A DNA stretch of 64,000 nt from positions 99,809 to 163,808 of the forward strand of contig NZ_FWWW01000055.1 in assembly GCF_900176135.1 (NCBI RefSeq), written 5' to 3'. Position numbers and translations under genes: made by a program. Numbering within the stretch: the stretch's first letter is position 1; the number at the start of each line of letters is the position of its first letter. This stretch comes from Hymenobacter roseosalivarius DSM 11622 (GTDB lineage: Bacteria > Bacteroidota > Bacteroidia > Cytophagales > Hymenobacteraceae). This document shows positions 26,110 through 35,308 of the stretch, one piece after another. Under the pieces are notes generated by a model. The model was not told the origin of the DNA. It saw only the letters and a list, made by a program, of their open reading frames with translations, and made no database searches.

Positions 26110-26952
26110 ATGCCAACCAACTCTAAAAACTGGTTTATCACGGGTGTCAGCACCGGCTTCGGCGCTTCCCTGGCCGAGCTGCTCCTGCAGAAAGGCGACA
26201 AAGTAGCCGCCACCTTCCGCCAGCAGCAGCAGGCCGACGAATTCACCCAAAAAGCCGGTACCAACGGCCGCGGCTTCGTTTGCGAAGTCACCGATGAAAG
26301 CCAGGTAAAACAAGCCGTCACCGATGCTATTCAGACCCTGGGGCACCTCGACGTTATCGTGAATAATGCTGGCTACGGCTCTATGGGCAGCATCGAGGAA
26401 ATCACGGCCGAAGAAGCGCACCGTCAGTTCGACGTGAACGTGTTTGGCCCGCTGCATGTGCTACGGGCCGTATTGCCCCACCTGCGCGAACGCAAAAGCG
26501 GCCACGTACTCAACATCACCAGCATTGGCGGCCTGAAAACCTTCCCCGGCGTGGGCGTGTATAATGCCAGCAAGTTTGCCCTCGAAGCCATCGGCGAAAG
26601 CCTGGCTCAGCAGGTAGGCCCCTTGGGAATAAAAGTCACGAACATCGAGCCCAGCGGCTTCCGCACCGACTGGGCCGGCCGCTCCGCCAGCTTCGCTGAC
26701 ACCCAGATTGAGGACTACCGCGCCACCGTGGGCGAAAACCTGAAAGGCATCCAGAGCTATAGCGGCCGTCAGCCCGGCGACCCCGACCGCGCCGCCCAGA
26801 TCATGTATGATCTTGTGCGTCAGGAGAATCCGCCGCTCCACCTGCCCTTGGGCAAAGCCGCCGTGAAAAGCGCCCGCGACAAGTTTACGAGCTTGATGAA
26901 GGAGCTGGAAGGAGTAGCTGAAATAGGTAACTCAGCCGACTTTCCGGAGTAG
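26110..26952 (+). CDS. short-chain dehydrogenase/reductase
   Basis: 280-residue classical SDR, NADP-type cofactor likely. TGVSTGFGASLAELLL is the nucleotide-binding glycine motif, then NNAGYG, NITSIGG with the catalytic Ser, and YNASK with Tyr and Lys. IEPSGFRTDW is the substrate-loop start. This branch is often annotated as an oxidoreductase acting on small alcohols or ketones; the substrate cannot be told. It is monocistronic with a terminator at 26978. Confidence 0.9.
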   Translation: MPTNSKNWFITGVSTGFGASLAELLLQKGDKVAATFRQQQQADEFTQKAGTNGRGFVCEVTDESQVKQAVTDAIQTLGHLDVIVNNAGYGSMGSIEEITAEEAHRQFDVNVFGPLHVLRAVLPHLRERKSGHVLNITSIGGLKTFPGVGVYNASKFALEAIGESLAQQVGPLGIKVTNIEPSGFRTDWAGRSASFADTQIEDYRATVGENLKGIQSYSGRQPGDPDRAAQIMYDLVRQENPPLHLPLGKAAVKSARDKFTSLMKELEGVAEIGNSADFPE

Positions 26953-26977
26953 TAAAGAGACCACCTGAATTCAATAT

Positions 26978-27014
26978 AAACGGCCCGGAAGCTTACTGTT
27001 TTCGGGCCGTTTTT
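26978..27014 (+). terminator. intrinsic terminator of the SDR gene
   Basis: AAACGGCCCG... pairs with ...CGGGCCGTTTT, followed by more T, 25 bases after the stop. Confidence 0.88.
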
Positions 27015-27055
27015 GTGCGCTGATTATTCAAGTGGTATATCTAGCCGAAATATAG

Positions 27056-27093
27056 TTGCCCGTCATGCTGAGGACATGCAGCATGACGGGCAA
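27056..27093. repeat. 38-bp palindrome, 'GTCATGCTGAG' family
   Basis: Perfect 15-base arms TTGCCCGTCATGCTG (27056-27070) and CAGCATGACGGGCAA (27079-27093) with an 8-base loop. It shares GTCATGC.GAG with the 53288 repeat. It sits between the convergent SDR and SprT-like genes. Confidence 0.82.
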
Positions 27094-27126
27094 CTTTCAG
27101 TTGCCATTATTTTGTTGATAGGCGAT

Positions 27127-27849
27127 TTAGTGCGCATCCGAGCCCCCAGCAGGACCTAATGTTACTTGGCTCAACTGAGCTTTATACGTCCGCCACTCAG
27201 GCATAAACTCATCCATGAAACCCCAGAACCGGGTGTTGTGGTAGCGCTCATGTAAGTGCACCAGCTCATGCACCACCACGTATTCCAGGCAGCCTGGGGG
27301 GCGTTTTATCAATTCCAGATTCAGCCAGATACGCCTCGCTTGAATATTACAGGTGCCCCAGCGGGTGCGCATCTGCTTTATGCCCCAGGCCGCGGCCTGC
27401 TGGCCTACCACAGACTCCCATTTGGTGAGTAGCGCCGGCAACTGCGACTTCAGTTGCGCCCGGTACCAGGCAGTCATTATACTTTCTCGTTGCTCTTTGG
27501 TACTGCTTTCGAGCGTGTATAGGTCCAGATACTGTTCATCCCGGATTGCTACCCGTGACCGTCCCTGAGCTTCGTGCACTTGCAATTGATAACCTTGGCC
27601 TTGGAAAAAGTGTGTTTCGCCCGACACGTAGGCAAGCGCAACAGGCCGCTCCCGCGACGCAAATTTCGCCTGATGCTTCAGAATCCAGACTCGCCGCGCT
27701 GCCACGAACTCTTCGATAGTGCTGGCGGCCATGCGCATTGGAGCTGCCACGCGCACCTTGCCATCGGGGGCGTACACCGTCAGGCGTAGCGTGCGAATGT
27801 TTTTGCGCACCAGCTCAACCTGCAAACCGTCAATCTGTAAAAGAGTCAT
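27127..27849 (-). CDS. SprT/YgjP-like zinc metallopeptidase
   Basis: 240-residue cytoplasmic protein of the YgjP (DUF45) type. A beta-rich N-terminal half (LQVELVRKNIRTLRLTVYAPDGKVRVAAP) precedes MRTRWGTCN and the zinc site HELVHLHERYHNTRFW. The ATG at 27849 is chosen, since the frame to 27975 would run into the tRNA terminator and tRNA-Leu. Substrates of this family are not well defined. It carries one CTGGGGGGC copy, on the antisense strand. Confidence 0.88.
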   Translation of the reverse strand: MTLLQIDGLQVELVRKNIRTLRLTVYAPDGKVRVAAPMRMAASTIEEFVAARRVWILKHQAKFASRERPVALAYVSGETHFFQGQGYQLQVHEAQGRSRVAIRDEQYLDLYTLESSTKEQRESIMTAWYRAQLKSQLPALLTKWESVVGQQAAAWGIKQMRTRWGTCNIQARRIWLNLELIKRPPGCLEYVVVHELVHLHERYHNTRFWGFMDEFMPEWRTYKAQLSQVTLGPAGGSDAH

Positions 27850-27879
27850 TCGGAGAGAATGCTTTAAATCACTGAATGC

Positions 27880-27935
27880 AAAAAGCCTGAAAAACCGCCT
27901 CTGCTTCCAGATCATCGGTTTCTCAGGCTTTTTGT
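27880..27935 (-). terminator. terminator of tRNA-Leu
   Basis: On the minus strand AAAAAGCCTGA-GAAACCG pairs with CGGTTTTTCAGGCTTTTT around an 18-base loop. It lies 14 bases beyond the tRNA 3' end and ends in a T-run. Confidence 0.75.
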
Positions 27936-27948
27936 TTCTGCTACTCTG

Positions 27949-28030
27949 TACCCAGAGCCGGAGTCGAACCGGCACACCTTGCGGTATTGGTGTTTGAGAC
28001 CAACGCGTCTACCGGTTCCGCCATCTGGGC
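27949..28030 (-). tRNA. tRNA-Leu (anticodon CAA)
   Basis: 82 bases. The acceptor stem GCCCAGA pairs with TCTGGGT (one G-T) with discriminator A. Anticodon stem TTGGT/ACCAA surrounds loop CTCAAAC, giving anticodon CAA, which reads UUG. A class II variable arm is present, then the T arm GCCGGTTCGACTCCGGC. CCA is not encoded. It lies just downstream of hscB on the same strand. Confidence 0.95.
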
Positions 28031-28049
28031 ATCCCTACGCTCCCACGAC

Positions 28050-28583
28050 TCAGGAACGGGTGGCAAACTTAGCCAGACTTTCGCGAATACGCAACAAGTA
28101 TCGGCGTTTCAAATAATAGGTGCGCACTTGTTGCAGGGCCTGGGGGCGCACATCGGGGGGCAAACCGGGGTAGCCAGCTAGTACCGGTTCGATGCCGGCG
28201 TCGAGGGTGGTAGCGATGGCATTTACCTCATTCTCAACGCTTGCCACTACGTTTGGGTCGGGTTCCATTTCCAGCTCCATCAGCTGTTCGTTGAGCTCCA
28301 TTACCTCCATCAAAAAATCCGAGGGAATCTCCTGCTTGCCTTCTTCCAGCAGGCCGTGGCGGCTGAGAATGTAGGCCATGCGCTGGTTGGGGTCGGAGAG
28401 GGTGCGGTAGGCGTTGGTGTTCTGGGTGGCCAGGTGCAGAACTTCCTGCTGACGCTCGGGCGGGGCAGTGGCGTGAAAATCAGGGTGGTACTCGCGGCTC
28501 AGGGCGTAGTATTTCTGCTTCAGCGCGGCCTCATCGGGGTGGAAGGATTCGGGCAGGGCGTAAAATTCAAAGTAATCGGTCAT
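28050..28583 (-). CDS. hscB: HscB-type J-domain co-chaperone for Fe-S assembly
   Basis: 177-residue protein. The J domain (1-75) has the HPD loop in SREYHPDFHA and the Hsp70-contact helix region KQKYYALS. The three-helix HscB C-terminal domain follows (80-177; FLMEVMELNEQLMELE). The family delivers the IscU scaffold to the Hsp70 HscA. No isc or suf gene is beside it. The ATG at 28583 starts MTDYFEFYALP, the family N terminus; the long upstream extension is rejected. Confidence 0.9.
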   Translation of the reverse strand: MTDYFEFYALPESFHPDEAALKQKYYALSREYHPDFHATAPPERQQEVLHLATQNTNAYRTLSDPNQRMAYILSRHGLLEEGKQEIPSDFLMEVMELNEQLMELEMEPDPNVVASVENEVNAIATTLDAGIEPVLAGYPGLPPDVRPQALQQVRTYYLKRRYLLRIRESLAKFATRS

Positions 28584-28681
28584 GGGTGGCTGGTTGTGCA
28601 GATAAATGGGCTGCCGGATGTGGCGCGGAGAGAGAACAGATGCCTTGTCACTGCTTGAAGTGCAGGAGGCTGAATACTTCT

Positions 28682-28981
28682 TTACGTCGCCGGAGCAATA
28701 ACTGGCTGTACTGAAAAGGCCTGGGCCGGGGCTGCAAACAAGGCCTTGGTGGCGGGCCATACTTCTCCAAACAGGGCCGACTTGCGGTACGCATTCAGCG
28801 CCGCTTCCGAATCCCAGTGGCTATACGTGCAATAAATGTGGGGTGTATCAGCATCCTGCCACAGCTCCAGGTGCTGGCAACCGGGGATTTGGCGAATACG
28901 ACCTTCCGTATTGCGGAAAAGCTGCAAAAAGGACGCGGTGTGCTCTATCATAAATGTCATACGAACGACTCGAATCAGCAT
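28682..28981 (-). CDS. antibiotic-biosynthesis-monooxygenase-like (ABM) protein
   Basis: 99-residue dimeric alpha-beta barrel protein. MLIRVVRMTF, then PGCQHLELWQD, YCTYSHWDSEAALNAYRKSALFGEVW match ABM-domain proteins such as quinol monooxygenases and heme-degrading relatives. The ATG at 28981 is chosen for the family-like start. It lies upstream of hscB with a 98-base gap and may be unrelated to it. The substrate cannot be predicted. Confidence 0.82.
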   Translation of the reverse strand: MLIRVVRMTFMIEHTASFLQLFRNTEGRIRQIPGCQHLELWQDADTPHIYCTYSHWDSEAALNAYRKSALFGEVWPATKALFAAPAQAFSVQPVIAPAT

Positions 28982-29153
28982 AAGGCAATGAGTTGTATGA
29001 GAAAAGAAATGCCCCAATCATCGAGCATTCTAAAGCTATGTCATATTGGCTTATTCAGTTTAACATAATACAAAAACACAATTATAAAATGCCTTTAAAC
29101 GCATTAAAACCGGTTTTTCGTAAATTATGGTGGTTCGACAAGGGCAGCGTTGG

Positions 29154-29927
29154 CTACGTTTCGTCTAGGGCAAACCGAATATCTACCTGCGAATCAAAGT
29201 ACAGGCCGAGTAGTTCGGCCGCGTTGCCTTGGCTGATGCCAATGCAAAGTACTTCCTGGCTGTTATAAATGCACACAGCTTCGCCAGGAGCGGTGGCTTG
29301 GAAGTGGGGGGCAATTTCGCGCACAGTTTCGCGGGCAAAGTGTACCGAGCACGTCCGGCCGTGGCCCACGGCCTCAATGGCGGTGCGGGTGATGTTGGTG
29401 ATAAGGTTGCCGTAATGATCTACGTGCACTACGTGGCCAGTAACGCGGTGATCCTGAAGCCGGAGCTGGCGGTTGAGGAGCTGATACAACTCCGTGGTGG
29501 CCGGGCCAAGGTCTTCGAGTGGACGGCCTTGGGCCAGGTGCACGGCGGCGGGAGCCAGCACGTCGCGGGTAGGCGAGGGAGTAGCGGCAGCGGGCAGACG
29601 TACGACGTCGGCCGGGCGACCATCGGTGAGCAGGGTAAGGAGACCGTTATCAGCGGCCACGAAATAATGACCCTCAAACTGCACGGCGTGCCAGCGGCCC
29701 TGCGCGCCGCCATAATCATTCACGCCCAAGAGGTGCACGGTGCCGACTGGAAAATCCCGAAACACCGCATTTAGAACGTGTAAGGCGTGCGCGATGTTAA
29801 AGGGTTCGATGGCGTGGGAAATGTCCAGCACAGGCTGCGTGGGGGCCAATTGCAGTAAGCGCGCCTTCACGGCCGCCACGTAATGGTCGCGGTAGCCAAA
29901 GTCGGACAGAAACGTAATCAACCCCAT
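29154..29927 (-). CDS. SAM hydroxide adenosyltransferase (DUF62 family)
   Basis: 257-residue enzyme. MGLITFLSDFGYRDHYVAAVKARLL, VLDISH, VGTVHLLGVNDYGG and the C-terminal beta domain (HYGNLITNI) are the DUF62 pattern. Relatives hydrolyse S-adenosylmethionine to adenosine and methionine, and a few are chlorinases or fluorinases. The halide-binding residues of true fluorinases cannot be claimed here, so the common SAM hydrolase role is assigned. The ATG at 29927 is used. Confidence 0.88.
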   Translation of the reverse strand: MGLITFLSDFGYRDHYVAAVKARLLQLAPTQPVLDISHAIEPFNIAHALHVLNAVFRDFPVGTVHLLGVNDYGGAQGRWHAVQFEGHYFVAADNGLLTLLTDGRPADVVRLPAAATPSPTRDVLAPAAVHLAQGRPLEDLGPATTELYQLLNRQLRLQDHRVTGHVVHVDHYGNLITNITRTAIEAVGHGRTCSVHFARETVREIAPHFQATAPGEAVCIYNSQEVLCIGISQGNAAELLGLYFDSQVDIRFALDET

Positions 29928-30069
29928 TGCCGGAAATCCTGAGTTCTTCGTACTATTGTTTGACCCCGGTGTAAGCTGGGGTGGGGGCGGCAAAAGTAGG
30001 CATTTGCTCCTACCAACGCCCCACCGCTAGTTTTTTTATCACCTTCTTCGCCTTAAAGCACTTATAAAT

Positions 30070-31155
30070 TTGGTCGAGAAAATCATCACCCTCGAAAATG
30101 TCTCCCTCGTCGAGTTCCTCGGACCCGACAATCAGAACATACGCCAGCTGGCTGCCGCTTTCCCCGGCAGCAAGATCATCAGCCGCGGAAACGAAATAAA
30201 AATTCAGGGCCAGATGCCAGTCATTGCCCGCATTAACGAAATTCTGTCCTCGCTCATTGAGCACTACCACCAGTACGGCGCCATCACCGACCGCAACGTG
30301 AGCGAATACATCGCGGCGGCCGACGACGAGCAGCAGGAGCGCATCATTGCCACTGTCTCGCCGGCCGATGTGATTGTATTCGGAGCCAAAGGCGGTGTGA
30401 TCAAGGCCAAAACGCCCAACCAGCAGAAGCTGGTGGATACGGTCATGAAGCACGACCTGACGTTTGCGCTGGGGCCCGCTGGTACCGGAAAAACTTATGT
30501 TTCGGTGGCGCTGGCCGTGCGGGCGCTCAAGAATAAGGAGGTCAAAAAAATCATCATTTCACGCCCCGTAGTGGAGGCCGGCGAAAGCCTGGGCTTCCTG
30601 CCTGGCGACATGAAGGAGAAGGTTGACCCGTATCTGCGCCCGATCTATGATGCCCTGGAAGATATGATTCCGGCCGAAAAGCTGAAGTTCTACCAGGAAA
30701 ATAAGATCATCGAAATTGCCCCCCTGGCCTACATGCGCGGCCGGACGCTGAACAATGCCTTCGTGCTGTTGGATGAAGCCCAGAACACCACGCCTTCCCA
30801 GCTCAAGATGTTTTTGACCCGTATGGGCCCGACCGCGAAGGTGATGGTGAACGGCGACCGCAGCCAGATTGACTTGCCCACCAAGCAGAAGTCGGGCTTA
30901 TTGCAGGCGCTTGATATTCTGCGCGATGTGCGCGGCATTGGCTTCGTGGAAATGACCGCTGAGGACGTGGTGCGTCACCGTCTCGTGAAGGAAATCGTGT
31001 ATGCCTACGACCGCTACGACGTGCAGACGCAGCGTGACCAGGCCACCCGCCCGACCCGCGACCTCTACCGTCCGCACCCGGATTCCCGCCCTGAGTCGGA
31101 TTTTCCGACGAATGGCAGCACCAGCCTGCCGGTCAATCGGGAGCAGCAGTTGTAG
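30070..31155 (+). CDS. PhoH-family ATPase
   Basis: 361-residue protein. Walker A is GPAGTGKT near residue 141, with Walker B in FVLLDEAQNTTPSQLKMFLTRMG and the conserved NGDRSQIDLP following. The N terminus carries a small KH-like segment (RQLAAAFPGSKIISRGNEIKI). The proposed role is RNA-related, often near ybeY, but neither ybeY nor other RNA genes are here. The start is a TTG at 30070 (MVEKIITLENV). The Ser/Pro/Arg-rich tail (310-361) is not conserved in the family. Confidence 0.92.
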   Translation: MVEKIITLENVSLVEFLGPDNQNIRQLAAAFPGSKIISRGNEIKIQGQMPVIARINEILSSLIEHYHQYGAITDRNVSEYIAAADDEQQERIIATVSPADVIVFGAKGGVIKAKTPNQQKLVDTVMKHDLTFALGPAGTGKTYVSVALAVRALKNKEVKKIIISRPVVEAGESLGFLPGDMKEKVDPYLRPIYDALEDMIPAEKLKFYQENKIIEIAPLAYMRGRTLNNAFVLLDEAQNTTPSQLKMFLTRMGPTAKVMVNGDRSQIDLPTKQKSGLLQALDILRDVRGIGFVEMTAEDVVRHRLVKEIVYAYDRYDVQTQRDQATRPTRDLYRPHPDSRPESDFPTNGSTSLPVNREQQL

Positions 31156-31245
31156 AATGAATTTAGTTACTTGAATTGCCAATTTTATCGATTCAACTGG
31201 CGTGAATATAAGCCGCCAGCCGTTATTTGGCGGGAGTCACTTTTG

Positions 31246-31280
31246 AAAAAAGCTGCTTCGTAAGTGAGGCAGCTTTTTTT
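31246..31280 (+). terminator. intrinsic terminator after phoH-like gene
   Basis: AAAAAAGCTGC pairs with GCAGCTTTTTT around a 12-base loop, about 90 bases after the stop. Confidence 0.85.
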
Positions 31281-31366
31281 GTTCCATGTACCTTCGCTAA
31301 ACGAGTGATTGTTCCAAAACCGCTATTCATTCGCATCTGCGAACCCAGCTTAAAACTGCCAAATCT

Positions 31367-31801
31367 GTGATTACCGCCGAACGAGTTACCGACCTGCGCG
31401 ACCTTGACGACGCCTTCACCATCCGGGAAACCGTGTTTGTACATGAGCAAGGGGTGCCCTTGAATGACGAATACGACGAACACGACCGCACCGACGCTAC
31501 GCATTATCTGGCCCGCGCTGCCGATGGCATGCCCTGTGGCGCAGCCCGCTGGCGCCCCACCGACAAAGGCGTAAAGCTGGAGCGCTTCGCCGTGTTGGCT
31601 GACTACCGCAATCAGCAAGTAGGTGCCGCCTTATTGCGGCAGGTGCTCGCAGATGCGCACGCTGCTTACCCCGAGGCTACTTTGTACCTGCACGCCCAAC
31701 TGCGGGCTATTCCCTTCTATGAGCGCCACGGATTTGAGAAAGTGGGCGAGCAGTTTTCGGAATGTGATATTGAGCACTTTAAAATGATTTACCGCGGGTA
31801 A
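31367..31801 (+). CDS. GNAT-family N-acetyltransferase
   Basis: 144-residue acetyl-CoA-dependent transferase. RETVFVHEQGVPLNDEYDEHD opens the fold, LERFAVLADYRNQQVGAALLRQVLADA is the acetyl-CoA pyrophosphate-binding segment, and AIPFYERHGFEKVGEQF is the C-terminal motif, as in the ElaA/YjgM-like group. The start is a GTG at 31367. The substrate is unknown. An inverted repeat follows the stop directly. Confidence 0.88.
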   Translation: MITAERVTDLRDLDDAFTIRETVFVHEQGVPLNDEYDEHDRTDATHYLARAADGMPCGAARWRPTDKGVKLERFAVLADYRNQQVGAALLRQVLADAHAAYPEATLYLHAQLRAIPFYERHGFEKVGEQFSECDIEHFKMIYRG

Positions 31802-31887
31802 GAGCGCGCCGTACGCGCCCGGTGTTATTTAATTGAAAGACCCTCCTAAACAACTAAACGACGACGGGCGCGTGGCACGCGCCCCTA
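31802..31887. repeat. inverted repeat, 'GGGCGCGTGGC' family
   Basis: GAGCGCGCCGTACGCGCCC near the left end pairs imperfectly with GGGCGCGTGGCACGCGCCCC at the right, around an A+T-rich spacer. It follows the GNAT stop with no gap. Confidence 0.72.
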
Positions 31888-31926
31888 CAAAAGTCCTTCT
31901 GGCTCAAAGCCGGAAGGACTTTTGCT
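31888..31926 (+). terminator. terminator-like hairpin before comEC
   Basis: AAAAGTCCTTCTGG pairs with CCGGAAGGACTTTTG around GCTCAAAG. The T-run on the plus side is short. It probably ends the GNAT transcript. Confidence 0.72.
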
Positions 31927-32008
31927 TTAAAATTCCCCAGAGATTGTCAGTAAATAATGAGTGCGGCTATTTCGATTTTTACACAGATCACTACTCTGTT
32001 ATCTTACT

Positions 32009-34249
32009 ATGCATAGCCTGATTCGCTGGGCTCCTCTTGCTTTCGTGCGACTAGTCGTAGCCTTAGCGGCGGGCATTCTTACTTATTTGTACGGCGGCGA
32101 AAAGCTACCCGAACTGTGGCCGTGGCTGCTGGGGGGCTTTTTTCTGATCGTTTTCGGGCAATGGTGGGCTGCAAAGTGCGGGTCAGCCGGAGCGAATGAT
32201 GCCATAGGTCTGCTGGCGTTGGCCGTTGTGTTTCTGGCGGGGCTTACCAGCGCCCAATTGGCTACTGAGTCGCGGCGCCTGGACCATTTAAGTCAACTTA
32301 CCAGCCCTGTAGAGTTTTACCGAGCGGTGGTGGATGAGAACCCTGTGGTGCGGCCAGCTACGTACGCCACTACCCTGCGCGTGTCGGCGGTACGCGTTGG
32401 CGGGCGCTGGCAGCCGGCAGTAGGGGGCATTCGGGTGTCAGTACCACGCGAGGATGGCGTAGCCGCGCCGCTTTACGGGGAGGTGTGGCTGGTGCGCGGG
32501 CAGCCCGCGCCGGCCAAAGCGCCGCTTAACCCCGGCGAGTTCGACTACCGTCGCTATCTGGCTTACCACCAGATCTATCATCAGCAGTTTATTCACCCCG
32601 ATCAATACCGAATACTCGCATTTTTGCCCCCCAGCTATGTTCGCGCCGTTAGTTTGCGGGCGGCGCGGGTGCTTGATGGCGTTTTTAGGCGCTACGTCAC
32701 AGCTAAGCGCGAGTATGCCATGGCTTCGGCGCTGGTATTGGGCTTAAGGGATGATATTGACCAGGAAACAAAGCAAGCCTACGCCAACACCGGCACGACC
32801 CACATTATGGCAGTGTCGGGCTTACAGGTGGGGCTACTGTTTGGCTTGATTACCTGGGCGTTACGTCGGTTGTTTGGGGCTGCACCCGGATTTCGGTACT
32901 GGTCGGCGGGCGTGGGGCTGGCGGTTATCTGGAGCTACGCGTTTGTTACGGGCTGCTCGGCCTCGGTGCTGCGGGCGGCGGTGATGTTCAGCTTTATCAT
33001 TGTGGCGCGGGTAACGGAGCGGCAGAGTACGATGTACAATACGCTGGCCGTGGCCGCTTTCGTGCTGCTCTGCTATGATCCGTACTTGCTGGCTGATGTA
33101 GGCTTTCAGCTCTCCTTTCTGGCCGTTCTCAGCATTGTGTATCTACAGCCGCGCATTGCCGGCTGGGTTGATTTTCGGGAAATAGCAGCCCGCCGGCAGC
33201 GGCCCTGGCAGTCGCGCCCGGTGCGCCATCTGTGGAAAGCCAGCGGCTGGGCGGCCGAGTGGGTATGGCAGGCCACGGCCTTAACACTGGCGGCGCAGGT
33301 GGCTACGTTTCCGCTGGGGCTGTATTATTTCCACCAGTTTCCGCTCAGCTTTTTGCTGTCCAATCTGGTGGCCGTGCCGTTATCGTCGGGGGCGTTGTAT
33401 GTGGGTCTGGGGCTGCTGGCCGTGACGGGCATCACGCACGTCATAGGTGCATTGGTGCCCGCTTTTGCTTCCGGGTTGGATGTAGTACCGCGCTTGGTGG
33501 CGGTTGTACTGGAAAATATCATCTGGGCTTTCAACGAATACATCTTCTGGATTGGCCGGCAGATGCCGCAGGCACTCATCAGCGGTATTCAGCTCTCGGC
33601 CCCGCAAACCTGGCTGGTGTTCGGTGTTATTCTCCTGCTGCTCATCTTTTTGACTGCCAAACGGCTGGCTTGGCTAGGGCTGGCCTGCGCGTTGTTAGGT
33701 GTCTTTGCTGGCAGTCGCGCCTGGGCCGCGCACCGCATAAGCACCGATGAGGAGCTGATAGTCTACAGCATACCGCGCCGCTCGGTGTGCGGCTTCTGGC
33801 AAGGCGCGGCGGCCGACATTGTGACTGTCGATTCGCTGCCGCTATCCGAAACGGAGCGCACCTACCGCATCGTGCCGGGCTCCATTCAGCGCGCCGCGCG
33901 CCGCGTAAGCTATTACCAGGGTTGGCAGGCTGCGCCCGTGCCGGCCAGGTTGCAAGCCGAAGATGGGCTGGTGCTGGTCGTATGGCGTGGGCTGCGGCTG
34001 GCTTTCGTGACGGGCTACCTTAGTCCGGCTCGCCAGCCCTGGCCCGTAGATGTGGTCGTGCTGCGCCGCAACGCCCGTGTGCGGCCGGCTGAGCTGGCGG
34101 CGGTGTTCGGCAAAAAGCCCCCCATCGTCTTCGATTCGTCGTGCCGAAGCTGGTACGTGGCCCGCCAGGATTCGCTGTTGCGCGCGGCCGGCTTTCACAC
34201 CCATGATGTGACGGCCCAGGGGGCATTTCGGCAGCGGCCGAGGCAGTAA
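32009..34249 (+). CDS. comEC: ComEC/Rec2-family DNA-uptake channel protein
   Basis: 746-residue inner-membrane protein. The N-terminal helices and DUF4131-like region (1-190) include LNPGEFDYRRYLAYHQIYHQ. The Competence domain (about 240-530) has GLRDDIDQETKQAYANTGTTHIMAVSGLQVG, then many membrane helices. The family carries single-stranded DNA across the inner membrane in transformation. The C-terminal metallo-beta-lactamase domain of the longest forms is not visible, and the tail (600-746) is unlike it. Other com genes are absent here. The ATG at 32009 is used. Confidence 0.9.
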   Translation: MHSLIRWAPLAFVRLVVALAAGILTYLYGGEKLPELWPWLLGGFFLIVFGQWWAAKCGSAGANDAIGLLALAVVFLAGLTSAQLATESRRLDHLSQLTSPVEFYRAVVDENPVVRPATYATTLRVSAVRVGGRWQPAVGGIRVSVPREDGVAAPLYGEVWLVRGQPAPAKAPLNPGEFDYRRYLAYHQIYHQQFIHPDQYRILAFLPPSYVRAVSLRAARVLDGVFRRYVTAKREYAMASALVLGLRDDIDQETKQAYANTGTTHIMAVSGLQVGLLFGLITWALRRLFGAAPGFRYWSAGVGLAVIWSYAFVTGCSASVLRAAVMFSFIIVARVTERQSTMYNTLAVAAFVLLCYDPYLLADVGFQLSFLAVLSIVYLQPRIAGWVDFREIAARRQRPWQSRPVRHLWKASGWAAEWVWQATALTLAAQVATFPLGLYYFHQFPLSFLLSNLVAVPLSSGALYVGLGLLAVTGITHVIGALVPAFASGLDVVPRLVAVVLENIIWAFNEYIFWIGRQMPQALISGIQLSAPQTWLVFGVILLLLIFLTAKRLAWLGLACALLGVFAGSRAWAAHRISTDEELIVYSIPRRSVCGFWQGAAADIVTVDSLPLSETERTYRIVPGSIQRAARRVSYYQGWQAAPVPARLQAEDGLVLVVWRGLRLAFVTGYLSPARQPWPVDVVVLRRNARVRPAELAAVFGKKPPIVFDSSCRSWYVARQDSLLRAAGFHTHDVTAQGAFRQRPRQ

Positions 34250-34397
34250 AAAGGAAAAGTCCGGTCGCCGCGCCGCCCTATGTAGTTTCTTTACCGCACC
34301 ATTTTTGTTAGGTTTGATTACCAAGCCGGCTCATTGGCGTCTGGGGGGCTTTTATCGCCCCGCAGGCGCTGCCCGTATACTGCTAAGCCTAACGACC

Positions 34398-35219
34398 ATG
34401 GAAAACACACCAACCGAGGACCTGCAAGCCCTGCGCTACGTTCGCTACGAGTGCCAGGCAGCCGTAGGATATATCACGCTCAACCGCCCTGAGAAGCGCA
34501 ATGCTCTCAACTCCGACATGGTATCGGAGCTGAAGCTGGCCTTTGAATACGCCGAAGATGACGAGACCTGCAAAGTAGTGGTGCTGCGCGCTGCCGGCGA
34601 CGCGTTCTGCGCGGGTGCCGACTTAGCGTATATTCAGGAGCTGCAAGGCTTTAGCTACACCGATAACCTGTCGGACTCCACGCATCTGATGCAGCTTTTT
34701 CATCAGATTTATACCCTCAAAAAGGTCGTTATTGGCCAGGTTCAGGGCCATGCGCTGGCGGGCGGCTGTGGTCTGGCCAGCATCTGCGACTTCGCTTTTG
34801 CCGTGCCCGAAGCGAAGTTTGGCTACACCGAGGTTAAAATTGGTTTTATACCCGCCATCGTAAGCGTGTTTTTGCTGCGCAAAATTGGCGAGGCCCGTAC
34901 CAAGCATTTGCTGCTCACCGGCGATGTGATTTCGGCCCAGGCTGCGCTCGATTTTGGCCTGATTAATTTTCTGGCTCCCAAAGAAGAGCTGGCCGAAATG
35001 GTTCGCGCGTTTGCCCGCCGTCTGTGCGTCGAAAACTCTGCCCAGAGTATGGAAACCACCAAAGAGATGCTGGCCCGCATCCCCGAAATGCCCCTGGAAG
35101 AAAGCCTGCGCTACGCCGCCCAGATGAATGCCGAAGCGCGTGGCTCCAATGATTGTCGTCGGGGTATCGCCGCTTTTTTGAATAAGGAAAAAATCATCTG
35201 GGAAGACGCTGGCGCCTAG
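34398..35219 (+). CDS. enoyl-CoA hydratase/isomerase family protein
   Basis: 273-residue crotonase-fold protein. RPEKRNALNSDM, the oxyanion-hole segment GDAFCAGADLAYIQ and GHALAGGCGLASICDFAFAVPEAKFGYTEVKIGFIP are diagnostic. The Glu residues used for water addition in fatty-acid hydratases are plausible (TEVKIG) but the substrate is open; leucine or polyhydroxybutyrate pathways are possible. The ATG at 34398 fits the family. A CTGGGGGGC copy lies in the 5' region at 34341. Confidence 0.9.
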   Translation: MENTPTEDLQALRYVRYECQAAVGYITLNRPEKRNALNSDMVSELKLAFEYAEDDETCKVVVLRAAGDAFCAGADLAYIQELQGFSYTDNLSDSTHLMQLFHQIYTLKKVVIGQVQGHALAGGCGLASICDFAFAVPEAKFGYTEVKIGFIPAIVSVFLLRKIGEARTKHLLLTGDVISAQAALDFGLINFLAPKEELAEMVRAFARRLCVENSAQSMETTKEMLARIPEMPLEESLRYAAQMNAEARGSNDCRRGIAAFLNKEKIIWEDAGA

Positions 35220-35308
35220 CTAGGCAATGCACAACCAGGCGTTAAGCTCGTCAGGCAGAGGTTCAAAACGTCTTTTAAACATCCCTCCCGCTCCCCGGTT
35301 AACCCCTC

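Noticed and set aside
29154..29927. Fluorinase or chlorinase
   Set aside because: The DUF62 family call holds, but no halide-site residue pattern can be claimed by eye; SAM hydrolysis is the default.
31223..31618. 131-residue minus-strand frame opposite the GNAT gene
   Set aside because: Shadow frame; the plus frame has the acetyltransferase motifs.
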